This document shows, one piece after another, positions 25,696 to 34,648 of a stretch of 64,000 bases of DNA. Below the pieces are notes generated by a model, which worked only from the letters and a program-made list of their open reading frames with translations, had not been told where the DNA came from and did not search any database. The position numbers and the translations under genes were made by a program. Position 1 is the stretch's first letter, and every line of letters starts with the position of its first letter. This stretch comes from CAYOWQ01 sp964407695 (lineage in GTDB: Bacteria > Planctomycetota > Phycisphaerae > Phycisphaerales > SM1A02): positions 186,001 through 250,000 of the forward strand of contig CAYOWQ010000001.1 in the NCBI GenBank assembly GCA_964407695.1, read 5' to 3'.

Positions 25696-26567
25696 CCCGA
25701 GTTCTTCGCGGGAAAGTTCCACTGCACGCCGGGGGTGTAGTCGAGCAGGGCGTAGAGTTCCTTACGGGTCTGCATCTGGGGAAGCAGGTCGCGAACGGTG
25801 CCGTGTTGCTTGAGGGTCTCGAGGCCGCGGGCGACGTGGCCCATGGCGAGGCGCATCATGCTGAGGGGATAGATGACCAGCTGATAGCCGAGTTCGCCGA
25901 AGCGAGCGGCGGTGATGTCCGGGGTCTTGCCGAACTCGGTCATGTTGGCGAGCAGGAGACCGGGCGACGCCTTGGCGAACGAGGCGAACTCCGCTTCGGA
26001 TTCGAGGCCCTCGGGGAAGATCATGTCGGCACCGGCTTCGCGATAGAGGTTGGCGCGATGGATCGCGTCGTCCATGTTGGTCACGGAACGGGCATCGGTG
26101 CGAGCGATGATGACGAAGTCCTTCGAAAGGCGATGCTTCGCGGCGGCGGCGACCTTGTCGGCCATGTCTTCGGCGGGAATGAGGGATTTGCCGTCGAGAT
26201 GGCCGCAGCGCTTGGGGAAGACCTGGTCTTCGATGTGCATGGCGGCAGCGCCGGCGCGTTCGTATTCGATGACGGTTCGGATGACGCATTCGACTTCGCC
26301 GTAGCCGGTGTCGGCATCGGCGATGACGGGAAGGCCGGAGGCATCGGCGATTTCGCGGATGGTGCGGGCGAACTCGGTGAGGGTGATGAGGCCGATATCG
26401 GGATACCCGGAAACATTGGCGGTGGCGCCGCCGGAGATGTAGCAGGCGCTGAAGCCGGCGCGAGCCACAGCGCGGGCGACGAGAGCGTTGAATGCGCCGG
26501 GCGCCATGACGACGCCGCGGGCGAGGGTATTGCGAAGCGATTGTGCGGGGGTGGTGGTGCTGGTCAT
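25692..26567 (-). CDS. prpB: 2-methylisocitrate lyase
   Basis: 291 residues from ATG 26567. It belongs to the ICL/PEP mutase superfamily: YISGGATANVSGYPDIGL near residue 43, Mg2+-binding VIADADTGYG near 81, and the signature VFPKRCGHLDGK at 116-127 with the catalytic Cys121. PrpB cleaves 2-methylisocitrate to pyruvate and succinate, the last step of the 2-methylcitrate cycle for propionyl-CoA. The KRCGH motif and length of about 290 residues separate it from longer isocitrate lyases. Upstream on the same strand is the membrane kinase gene; downstream is a coupled zinc-ribbon protein. Confidence 0.93.
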   Translation of the reverse strand: MTSTTTPAQSLRNTLARGVVMAPGAFNALVARAVARAGFSACYISGGATANVSGYPDIGLITLTEFARTIREIADASGLPVIADADTGYGEVECVIRTVIEYERAGAAAMHIEDQVFPKRCGHLDGKSLIPAEDMADKVAAAAKHRLSKDFVIIARTDARSVTNMDDAIHRANLYREAGADMIFPEGLESEAEFASFAKASPGLLLANMTEFGKTPDITAARFGELGYQLVIYPLSMMRLAMGHVARGLETLKQHGTVRDLLPQMQTRKELYALLDYTPGVQWNFPAKNSG

Positions 26568-26620
26568 GCGAGTTCTCGCGACCAGCATAGGCCAAACCGC
26601 CCGGAGTGAGGGGACGGTGT

Positions 26621-29137
26621 TCAACGCGACACGGCGGTTGCGCCCGAGGTACTCACAACCTCGGCCTTTGACCCATCACCAGTCGGGTCGGCCCTGTGAT
26701 TCGCGACGATGATTGCCTGGCTCCAGCGGTCGGGGGCGGGATCAACGCCTGAGGGGGAATCGATCCAGAGGACGCCATCGAGGTGATAGCGATTGAGGAT
26801 TTCGTCAACGGCGGCGGCAGCGCCGTCCTGATGAAGCTTCCACCGCGGGAGGACGACGCTGAGCTCGGCCGCGGCGTCGGCACAGCTGCGATCGGTGATG
26901 ACGCCCTGCGCACCCAGCATGGAGACGACACCATCGAGGCGATCGAGCACCTTGGGATTCATCGGGGTGAGGTGGGTATTAACCAGAGCGAGGTTGAGGC
27001 CGGAGGTGAGCGGCATGGATCGCCCGGCGACGGTGACGCCCGAGAGCTGAAGGTTGCGGGCGAGGTCTCGAACGACGATGCCGCCCCGGGAAGGCACGAC
27101 GATGACGGAACCAGCGCGATGATCGGCGGCGATCTTGTCGAGGCGGGCGAGGGCGGCTCGGTTTCCCTGGGAGGCGTTGAGGGCGAGGGCGTCGAGCTCG
27201 TCGTCGTCGGAGATCTCGTCGATGACCAGTTGCTTGCGCAGCTGAATGGGCTCATCGCCGGGATTGACGTTGATGCGATCGAGGATGTCGTCGATGTCGT
27301 CACTGTCTTCAACGACGACCACGACGCGATCACCCGCGGTGTCGGCCGCGATACTTGGCGCAGCGGAGGGGCGAATCTGAACCGATGTCTGCGACATGGC
27401 AATGAGGGCGACGGGCGTGGCAAGGACCAACAGGGCGATGGTCCAGAGCACCTTGGAGACCCTGGTGTGGCGGCGGGCGCAGGCCCGCGCGACATCGGCA
27501 CGGGCCTTGTCCTGCAGGGCGTTGGCGCGATGGCGAGCGGAGGCGAGGCGCTCGGCGACGGGGGTGGGAATGGGGCCGGAGATCGGTTGCCACCGGGGCG
27601 AGGCGGCGACGGCGGCGGGAGCGGCAGCGCCCTGCAGGCCGAGGTCTTCGACGACGTATCGACCGGTCAGCCAATCCACGACGCGCAGGCGCGGCCGGGT
27701 GGGTTTGCCGGAGCTGAAGGAACCCTGCGGTGTCGCTGCGCCGAATGCGGCGGCAGGAATTGCAGCGGCCGCGGCGATGCCGGGGAAGGGCATGGGATTT
27801 GGTGCGGGGATGGGCATGGGTGAATCGCCGGCCTTGACGGAAGGAAGGTCGGCGGGGCGCACGGCGTAGGGGTCGGCGGCGGCCTGAACACAGCGCAGGT
27901 CGGCGAGCATGGCCGCGGCGGATTCGTAGCGCTTGGCGTAGTCGGTCATGGCGCGTTTGACGATCCAGCGGAGGGCTTCGGGTGACTTCCGCGAGAAGGC
28001 GCTGAGTGCGCCGTGGGCGGGGAAGGTGTTTTCGAGCATGAAGTAGAGGACTGCGCCAGCGCCGTAGACGTCGAACTTGGCGCCGTCGACCTGATGCACT
28101 TTCACGCCGCGAAGAGCCTGGCGGACCATTTCAGGATCACGGAAGTACTCGGTGCCGTGGGTGGTGAGAGTCATCGCCGACTGCAGCGGTGTGAGCAGAC
28201 CGAGATCGACGATGTGGGCATGGCGATCGTGGACGATGATGTTTTCGGGCTTGACGTCCTTGTGCCAGAGGCCGCAGGAGTGGAATTGTTCGAGCGTGGC
28301 GACAACATCGCCGGCGTAGCTCATGACGGTGGCGAGCGCGGGGCGGTCAAGGCCGGCGGTATCGCCTTCGCCGTGGAGTTGGCGGATGGCCATGCCGAGG
28401 TTATCGCCGGGGATATACGGCATGACATAGTGGAAGCGATGGGCATCCATGCCATGATCGAGCACGTGTCCCATGGACTTGGCGCATTCGAGGGCGCGGG
28501 ATTCGCGGATGATCTGGGGGAGGCTGGAGCCGTCGGTGATGGCAAAGGACTTGATGACGACGAGGTCGGGCTTGCCGGGGAGGGCGGAGCGTTTTCGTTC
28601 TTCCGGGCGGGCGACATAGAGCTTGGCGCCGGAACCGCCGCTCCTGAGAGAGCCGACGATGGTGTAGCCGTCGAACTGCCCGGTGGTTTTGGAGGGGAGG
28701 TCGGCGGTGGGAGCTGCTTCAAAGACCTGGGGAACGCGCTGCTCCATGCCTTCGAGGAGGCCATGGCACCAGATGAGCTTGAGCGGCCGCCGCAGGGCGA
28801 CGCGATAGAGGCAGCCGGCGCCGACCTTGCATTCGTTCACGACGGCGGCGGAGTAGTGGTTCGCCGCGGACCAGCGGCCGATGAGCACCTGCACCAGCGC
28901 GAGGACGGAAAAGACCATGAGCGTGGGGATGGCGCCGATGAAGCGCAGGGTGTCGGTGATAACGCCGATGACGAATTCGAAGAAGTGGGCGATGAGCCAG
29001 CCAATGGCTCGGAAAAGGCCGCCGATGAGCTGGCCGATGCCCTGGAACAGGGGCACGGCGACGAACACAATGGCGAGCACCGCGCCGGCGATGCCGACGA
29101 GCATGATCAGCAGTGTTCCGATTGGCGATCCCATCAT
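26621..29137 (-). CDS. Membrane Ser/Thr protein kinase with extracytoplasmic C-terminal domain
   Basis: 838 residues. The N-terminus has two to three hydrophobic segments (about 7-30, 38-62 and 66-87). The kinase domain spans about 157-420: glycine loop GSLRSGGSGAKLY (162-174), ATP lysine in VVIK (196), catalytic loop HKDVKPENI with Asp294, and metal motif DLG (311-313) in place of DFG. A Pro/Ala-rich linker follows, then a second membrane span (about 563-581) and a 255-residue C-terminal domain I do not recognise, containing LNLALVNTHLTP. The catalytic residues are intact, so an active receptor-like kinase is likely. A sigma factor gene lies immediately upstream on the same strand (48-base gap), a pairing frequent in planctomycetes. 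Confidence 0.88.
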   Translation of the reverse strand: MMGSPIGTLLIMLVGIAGAVLAIVFVAVPLFQGIGQLIGGLFRAIGWLIAHFFEFVIGVITDTLRFIGAIPTLMVFSVLALVQVLIGRWSAANHYSAAVVNECKVGAGCLYRVALRRPLKLIWCHGLLEGMEQRVPQVFEAAPTADLPSKTTGQFDGYTIVGSLRSGGSGAKLYVARPEERKRSALPGKPDLVVIKSFAITDGSSLPQIIRESRALECAKSMGHVLDHGMDAHRFHYVMPYIPGDNLGMAIRQLHGEGDTAGLDRPALATVMSYAGDVVATLEQFHSCGLWHKDVKPENIIVHDRHAHIVDLGLLTPLQSAMTLTTHGTEYFRDPEMVRQALRGVKVHQVDGAKFDVYGAGAVLYFMLENTFPAHGALSAFSRKSPEALRWIVKRAMTDYAKRYESAAAMLADLRCVQAAADPYAVRPADLPSVKAGDSPMPIPAPNPMPFPGIAAAAAIPAAAFGAATPQGSFSSGKPTRPRLRVVDWLTGRYVVEDLGLQGAAAPAAVAASPRWQPISGPIPTPVAERLASARHRANALQDKARADVARACARRHTRVSKVLWTIALLVLATPVALIAMSQTSVQIRPSAAPSIAADTAGDRVVVVVEDSDDIDDILDRINVNPGDEPIQLRKQLVIDEISDDDELDALALNASQGNRAALARLDKIAADHRAGSVIVVPSRGGIVVRDLARNLQLSGVTVAGRSMPLTSGLNLALVNTHLTPMNPKVLDRLDGVVSMLGAQGVITDRSCADAAAELSVVLPRWKLHQDGAAAAVDEILNRYHLDGVLWIDSPSGVDPAPDRWSQAIIVANHRADPTGDGSKAEVVSTSGATAVSR

Positions 29138-29185
29138 GGTGACTCATTCCTTCCCGCGCCCCACGCGGACGCGACGTCGCGTTGC

Positions 29186-29908
29186 CTAGTCTCGGTCGAG
29201 CGCCAGCAGGCGGTTCTGGCGGTGATAGATCTCGGCGATGGCGTCGTCAAAGAGGGAGTCGTCGCTGCCGAGTCCGGCAACTTCAACCTCCCGACGCTCC
29301 TCGTCGGTAAAACTGTAAAGCGCCACCATTTCGGCGAGCCGCTTGCGAAGCAGATCTCGGACGCGCTGCAGGTGACGGCTGACGGTGGGTTCGGAGACCC
29401 CGAGAGCCTCGGCGACATCCTTGCCGGCGCGGCCTTCGAGGACGCGAAGGCGATACACCTGGAACTGAGCGAAGTCCGCCTCGCTTTCGACGCGGCGGAT
29501 GCTGGCGTAGACCTTGGCGCAAAAGACGTTCTGGTGGTATTGCTCGTCGGCCTCGACGATGGCGGCCCGGGCCATCGCGGATTCATCGAGGGAGGCGGGC
29601 CTGCGGCCTGCGCCGCGCTTGGCGGCCATGCGTCGGTCGATTTCGTCACCGAGGGTGTGCTTGGCGATGGAGAGCAGCCAGGTGCTGAAGCGGGCGCCTC
29701 GTCCCGGGTCGTAGCGGTCGATGGAGGACGAGAGGGCGGCGAGAGTTTCCTGCGTGAGATCGCGGATGGTTTCAACACCGAGGTGGCCGCGACCCCAGCG
29801 ACTAAGCTGGGCGCGGAGGACGGGTCCGAAGACTTCCCACAATTCAAACCACGCAGCCTCATCGCGATCGCGAAGCCGCTGGACGAACGACGTGGTCAGG
29901 GTGTTCAT
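29186..29908 (-). CDS. ECF-type RNA polymerase sigma factor paired with the kinase
   Basis: 240 residues from ATG 29908. Region 2 is visible as IRDLTQETLAALSSSIDRYD plus FSTWLLSIAKHTLGDEIDRR (about 45-93). Region 4 helix-turn-helix is GKDVAEALGVSEPTVSRHLQ (about 160-180) followed by a basic helix. About 45 acidic residues extend beyond region 4, which is longer than minimal ECF factors. No anti-sigma gene is adjacent; instead the downstream gene is a membrane kinase. By inference the kinase controls this sigma factor or they share a signal. Confidence 0.85.
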   Translation of the reverse strand: MNTLTTSFVQRLRDRDEAAWFELWEVFGPVLRAQLSRWGRGHLGVETIRDLTQETLAALSSSIDRYDPGRGARFSTWLLSIAKHTLGDEIDRRMAAKRGAGRRPASLDESAMARAAIVEADEQYHQNVFCAKVYASIRRVESEADFAQFQVYRLRVLEGRAGKDVAEALGVSEPTVSRHLQRVRDLLRKRLAEMVALYSFTDEERREVEVAGLGSDDSLFDDAIAEIYHRQNRLLALDRD

Positions 29909-30101
29909 CAGGAGCACATTCCTAATTTGGGGGCCGACCGTTGCCGGTTTCATGACCCGGTGCAACTCTCCCACTCTCAAAGTCTACCGGTGAAACCCGG
30001 CGAGACGATTCCTGTTTGGGAGATGGCGGGACAAGTCACCAGGGATTTCGGCGTCTGATAACCCTGGAACCGCCCGGATTCGGGAGAATTGGCGGTACGG
30101 G

Positions 30102-30920
30102 TCAGCCCGGCTTGGCGACCAGCACAATACGGCGATCGGAGACGACGCTGCCGCCAGGGGGCTCGACGGTCACTGCAAAGAGAACTGCTTCGGAGACCGG
30201 GAGCTTGGCATCGATGGGGATGACGGCTTCCGACTTGCCGGCGGGAATGTCGAACACGCCGCCATCGACGGGATACTTGTCGGAGCGGTTCTTGTCGAAG
30301 ATCCAGAGCTGGTACTGCAACTTGGATGGGTCATTGGAGGCGAGACCGCTGATGCGCATGTAGCCCGACTGCCGGTCCTGACTCCAGACGACATCGCCGC
30401 CCGCACCGGGGGAGTTGAGGGGATCTTCGGTCGCGGTCCACGCCACGGTGGCGACGTCCGGCGCGGTGTTGAGGAGATTGAGGCGGTCCACAATTGGTGA
30501 GGACGGTCCGGCCTGCTTGCGCGGCACCCACGCCCAGACTGCAAGCAGCAGGCATGCCGCGGCGGCCGCCCAACCGGCCCAGTTCGACAATGTCCGCCGG
30601 GAAGGCTGCGTCTCGGGCGTGAACCGGAGCGGTGCTGATTCAACCTCCACAATCGGGGGCTTCGACGAGCCTGAAGTCCGCGAGGTCCTGGCGATGAAGT
30701 CACCGGCGGCCGCGTGGAGGCGGTGCTGCAAACTTTCGGGCATGGGTTCAACAGCCACGCTCGAACAGAAAGCCACGCTGAGCGCTGCGGCAGCGCGTTC
30801 GATGCTTTCGATATTGTCGGCGGGCGTACCGGCCATCAGCGAATCGAGTTCCTGCGCATCCTGCGGCGAGAGTTCGCCGCACGCACGATCGACGAGCAGT
30901 TCAAGGAGGCGTTCGTTCAT
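30102..30920 (-). CDS. RskA-type anti-sigma factor
   Basis: 272 residues. The N-terminal cytoplasmic part (1-110) holds the region expected to bind sigma. It starts MNERLLELLVDRACGELS and lacks the zinc HxxxCxxC motif. A single membrane span lies at 113-132, and the C-terminal extracytoplasmic RskA domain (about 140-270) has YMRISGLASNDPSKLQYQLW and a PVSEAVLFAVTVEPPGGS end typical of anti-sigma-K factors. In Mycobacterium RskA holds SigK inactive and is released by proteolysis. Its start overlaps the sigma gene stop by four bases (ATGA), so the two are translated together. Confidence 0.9.
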   Translation of the reverse strand: MNERLLELLVDRACGELSPQDAQELDSLMAGTPADNIESIERAAAALSVAFCSSVAVEPMPESLQHRLHAAAGDFIARTSRTSGSSKPPIVEVESAPLRFTPETQPSRRTLSNWAGWAAAAACLLLAVWAWVPRKQAGPSSPIVDRLNLLNTAPDVATVAWTATEDPLNSPGAGGDVVWSQDRQSGYMRISGLASNDPSKLQYQLWIFDKNRSDKYPVDGGVFDIPAGKSEAVIPIDAKLPVSEAVLFAVTVEPPGGSVVSDRRIVLVAKPG

Positions 30921-31516
30921 GTTCGTGCCTCCGATTTTCGACCCATTTCCAGGAGTTCCCGGATTCGGATGAGTCCTCGTCGGGCGTGGGTCTTGACGGT
31001 GCCGAGGGGCAGACCGGTGGCGTTGGCGATTTCCTCATGTGAGCGGCCATGAAAAATCGAGAGTTCGAGCACCTGCTGCTGCTCGGGGCGGAGGCGAGAG
31101 AACGCGTCCGCGGCAAGGGATGCATCTTCCTCCATCTCGGCTCGGCCCACCGACAGATCGGCGGAGGGCACTGATTCCTCGGGTGCGCCGGCAAAGACGG
31201 GCCGGCGCCCGATCTTTCGAATCCGATCGACGAGGCGCCGCCTTGCGATCATGGCGACGAACGTCGATTCATTCGCGATCTCGGGGTCGAAGCGAGGGGC
31301 GCTCTTCCAAAGATCGATGAAAATCTCCTGAACGGCATCTTCGGCATCGCTGGAGCTGGCGCAGGATCGTCGAGCCAGGGACCAGATCAAACCACCGTAG
31401 CGATCGATGCAAGAACGCACAGCGCCGGGGTCTCCGGCGGCGACGCGTTGGAGAATCGATTCGGATGCGGGTAGAGACACGACTGAGTGAGCGGCAGCTT
31501 CGAACTGAAGGGCCAC
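30917..31516 (-). CDS. ECF sigma factor (SigK-like)
   Basis: 199 residues from GTG 31516, without a clear ribosome binding site. Region 2 reads SDAEDAVQEIFIDLWKSAPR (about 57-76) and ESTFVAMIARRRLVDRIRK. Region 4 reads LRPEQQQVLELSIFHGRSHE followed by EIANATGLPLGTVKTHARRG near 160-180. The organisation with a coupled RskA-type anti-sigma gene places it with SigK-like factors. The gene lies 91 bases downstream of a fasciclin gene on the same strand, separated from it by an intrinsic terminator. Initiation at GTG and the missing ribosome binding site suggest modest translation. Confidence 0.9.
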   Translation of the reverse strand: MALQFEAAAHSVVSLPASESILQRVAAGDPGAVRSCIDRYGGLIWSLARRSCASSSDAEDAVQEIFIDLWKSAPRFDPEIANESTFVAMIARRRLVDRIRKIGRRPVFAGAPEESVPSADLSVGRAEMEEDASLAADAFSRLRPEQQQVLELSIFHGRSHEEIANATGLPLGTVKTHARRGLIRIRELLEMGRKSEART

Positions 31517-31561
31517 ATCGCATTCTACAGACTGCGGAACGCACTGCCACGACGAAAAGGG

Positions 31562-31598
31562 GGCGGCCGCCGGCGGGCATGCTGAACCGGCGGCCGCC
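31562..31598 (-). terminator. Intrinsic terminator after the fasciclin gene
   Basis: A perfect 12-base stem (31562-31573 with 31587-31598, GGCGGCCGCCGG type) with a 13-base loop. In the minus direction it is followed by CCCTTTTCG, a short U run. It separates the fasciclin gene from the sigma factor gene. Confidence 0.75.
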
Positions 31599-31607
31599 TG
31601 GGAGACA

Positions 31608-32537
31608 CTACCTGGGCATCAGGACGGTATCGATGACGTGGATCACGCCGTTGGTTGCTTCAATGTCGGCCTTGACGACCTTGGCGTTATCGATCATGAC
31701 GCCCTGATCGGTGGTCTTGACCGAGGGGGCATAGCCCTGAAGAGTCTTGGCGCTGGCCATCTTCATGACGTCGGAGGCGTAGACGCGTCCGGAGACGACG
31801 TGGGCGGTGAGGATCTTCACGAGTTGATCGCGGTTTTCGGGCTTGAGCAGATTCTCAACGGTTCCGGGCGGAAGTTTGCGGAACGCTTCGTCGGTGGGCG
31901 CGAAAACGGTGAACGGTCCTTCGCCCTGCAGGGTTGCGATGAGGCTGGCCGACTCGAGCGCTGCGGCGAGTGTCTTGAAGGATCCGGCGGCGACGGCGGT
32001 GTCGACGATGTCCTTGTCGGCGGGGAGGATGACCGAATCGATCACGTGAATGACGCCGTTGGAGCAGGCGATGTCGGTCTTGGTGATGACGGCCTTGTCG
32101 GCCATGGCCTTGCCATCCTTCATGGCGATATCGATGCGCTGGCCGTTGAGCGAGGTCAGGGTGGGGTTCTTGAGGACGTCGGCGGCCATCATGTTGCCCT
32201 TGACCACGTGATACTTCAGGATCGACTGAAGCATCGGCTTGTTCTCGGGCATGAGAAGTTTTTCGAGCGTGCCGGCTGGGAGCTTTCTGAAAGCTTCATC
32301 GGTGGGGGCGAAGACGGTGAAGGGGCCCTTGCCTTCGAGCGGCTCGACGAGATCGGCGGCCTTGAGCGCTGCGGCGAGCGTCTTGAAGGAACCGGCCGCG
32401 ACGGCGGTTTCGACGATGGTCATCGAACGATCGTCGATCGCACCCATCAGGGTGGAATCGTCGGCGGAGGTGGTGGGGGGACAGACCGGCGCGGCCATCA
32501 AGAGGCCGGCCACGATTGAGATCGCGAGCGGGTTCAT
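31608..32537 (-). CDS. Secreted protein with two fasciclin (FAS1) domains
   Basis: 309 residues with a signal peptide (1-25) and a GGAGA ribosome binding site. Two FAS1 domains fill the rest, about 40-172 and 174-308. Both carry GPFTVFAPTDEAFRKLP and end with the second FAS1 signature NGVIHVIDSVILP or NGVIHVIDTVLMP. The two domains are about 60 percent identical by eye, indicating internal duplication. FAS1 proteins mediate adhesion. In mycobacteria the FAS1 proteins MPT70/MPT83 are the main SigK targets and their genes sit by sigK-rskA; the same gene neighbourhood here suggests equivalent control. Confidence 0.93.
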   Translation of the reverse strand: MNPLAISIVAGLLMAAPVCPPTTSADDSTLMGAIDDRSMTIVETAVAAGSFKTLAAALKAADLVEPLEGKGPFTVFAPTDEAFRKLPAGTLEKLLMPENKPMLQSILKYHVVKGNMMAADVLKNPTLTSLNGQRIDIAMKDGKAMADKAVITKTDIACSNGVIHVIDSVILPADKDIVDTAVAAGSFKTLAAALESASLIATLQGEGPFTVFAPTDEAFRKLPPGTVENLLKPENRDQLVKILTAHVVSGRVYASDVMKMASAKTLQGYAPSVKTTDQGVMIDNAKVVKADIEATNGVIHVIDTVLMPR

Positions 32538-32902
32538 AGGGTTCTCCGTAATCAGGCTTGGGAGCTAACGAGACGGAGGAGTGTTCGCCGGGGGGGGAGG
32601 GCCGGATTCAGCGAATTCTGACGGGCGGGACGGAGGCGGAAGTTACTTCGGCATCCTGGCGCTTCAGAACGCGATGTTGCCTTTCGAGTCGCATGTTGCG
32701 GACGCAGCGACTCGGACGATTTCAGACTTGCGGATGGTCGGCCGGGGGCATAAGCGAAGTGCCGCCGGGGCCATTCGCTTGTCGCGGGAACCCAGTCCGG
32801 CGTGCCAACCCGGACAACCAGATTTGCAAAGCCGGGTCCAACCACCTGTGATATAGGCGGTCGGACCCGGCTTTGGAAACTCAATGTCCCAAACCTTCAG
32901 AG
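32538..32902. other. Intergenic region of 365 bases
   Basis: No convincing gene. It should contain the promoter of the fasciclin gene (reading minus), but I could not pick out a clear -35/-10 pair. The left half is G-rich on the plus strand, including a run of eight G at about 32592-32599. The right end holds the hairpin described separately. Confidence 0.5.
32828..32874 (-). terminator. Terminator-like hairpin after the beta-helix gene
   Basis: A perfect 12-base stem AAAGCCGGGTCC / GGACCCGGCTTT (32828-32839 with 32863-32874). The loop can extend pairing through ACCACC/GGCGGT. Reading minus, it follows the 32903 stop codon by about 30 bases. The stem itself ends in TTT. Confidence 0.75.
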
Positions 32903-34603
32903 TCAGATGTCAAAGAATTCGTCGAGCAGATCGGCCATTTCCCAATAATTGAGATACCCCAGGAATTCGATGAAGTCTTCTATGGTTTCGAGCTCAAGTG
33001 CCTCAAGGGCTTCATCTACCGGCGATGGTCCGGATGGTCCGCTCAAGAGGTGGGGTGTGCAGGTGCCCCAGACCGAAAGCAGCAGTCCGAGATCAGCGCC
33101 GTCCACCAGCCCGTCATCATTCAGGTCGGCGTCGTGATCGTCCGTGCCCCATTCGGCAAGGAGCAATCCAAGATCAGCGCCATCGACACCGCCGCTGGCG
33201 TTCAGGTCAGCGAAGCAGTTGTCATTGCCCTCGTACGCCCCCATGTCTACCACGGAGTTCTCGATTCGATTCACGAGCCGAATGTCGCAGGGCAAGGTCT
33301 CCATGAAGTCGAGATCATCGTCGACGTCTCCGACATCCGCGGGCAGCAGGCCATTGCTCCCGGCGTCGATGCAATCGGAGAGGTCGTCGAGCCGAAGGTC
33401 GCCATTCATCAGGTCAAGGAATTCAGGATCTTCGTCAATGTTTCCATTGCTTGAACTGGCTTGATTCTGAATATCGCTGTAGGTGATGGTGGCGCCATCA
33501 CTTGCGATGTATTGGGCATCCTCCGACTGCGACGAGGAGGCAGTGTTGAAATACAGGATGGAATTGCCGATCACCATCGACCCGTCCGTGTAGGCGCCAG
33601 CGCCGGAGTCGTAGCTCTCGTTCCCGGCAAATGTGCAGTTGATGAGGGTCAATTCAAAGTCATCTACTCCGCTGGCTCCGAGTTGAATGCCGCCCCCGAC
33701 GTAGGAGTCGCAGGAGTTGTTGAGAAATACGCAATTCGTAGGAGTCGCGTCGTCGTACGACACGAAGATCGCCCCGCCACCCTGGCCCAGAATGAACGAG
33801 CCGTCGGTAACGTTCCCGACGAATTTGCAGTTCACCATGTAGTCGGGCGCTACTCCAAGGTCGATTGCCCCGCCCCACGTTTCTGTATCCGTGGTGGCAT
33901 TTTCACGGAACTCGCACTTGGAGAAACCCATAAGGCTATAGCCGGAAATCGCGCCTCCCGATGCCACCGCCAAGTTCTCAAGAAAGACGCAGTCGCGGAA
34001 ATCCATGTCGACTGACCGAGTTCCGACAGCGCCGCCTTGACTTGCCGTGTTATCGACAAACCGGCAGGTCTTGAAGTGCGGTCCGTCCGTCAGCTCTGCC
34101 TCTGTCCAGATCCCGCCGCCGTAGGCATTCTCCGGATCATCCTCGGCTCCAGCGCCCGTGATGGTGAAGCCGATGATTTCAGTATTGCCGTTCCAGGGCG
34201 TGTCATCACCCCAGAGAATGTGCCATGCCCGACCCTCCATCGGGATGTCTCCGGAGAGAATCGTCAGGTTCTGAACCGGGTTGATGAACGCCTCCTCATC
34301 CTCGATCCCATCGAAACCGCCAATGAGCCGAATGTTGCGGTCGAGTATGAAACTTTCGTCCACATCAGCCCCGCAGAGATACGTCCCTTCGCGGACCCAG
34401 ATGGTGTCCGGGGGATCATTTTGAACAGCATTGCACTCCAAAATGGCACGTTAAATTGACTCGAAAGCATTTTCCCATGAGTCACCGTCATTCAGATCAC
34501 TCCCGTCATCCCCATCAACGTAGAACACAGATTGCGCCGAGGCCCCGCTCACGAACAGTATGGACGCAACGACAGCACCGATCCCGAAACATTTCTTCCA
34601 CAT
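32903..34603 (-). pseudogene. Secreted parallel beta-helix protein with dockerin tail, broken by in-frame TAA
   Basis: ATG 34603 starts a clear signal peptide (MWKKCFGIGAVVASILFVSG) and a typical mature start QSVFYVDGDDGSDLND, but codon 51 is TAA (34451-34453). The frame continues unbroken after it for about 515 codons: RAILECNAVQNDPPDTIWVR, then right-handed beta-helix repeats with GGAI/GGGI turns (residues about 140-330 of the full product), and two dockerin motifs ending GADLGLLLSVWG plus an acidic tail. Related proteins usually have a Gln at this place, so one C-to-T change (CAA to TAA) would explain it. Without its signal peptide the downstream part, possible from TTG 34441, would not be exported. 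Either a recent pseudogene or a sequencing error. Confidence 0.75.
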
Positions 34604-34648
34604 ATTAACCCTTTCCGTTAGGTACCCAGGAACAACCCCGACGTGATC

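Noticed and set aside
28013..30058. A 681-codon plus-strand open frame across the kinase and sigma factor genes
   Set aside because: The minus-strand kinase and sigma factor are unmistakable; the plus frame has no recognisable motif and is a shadow.
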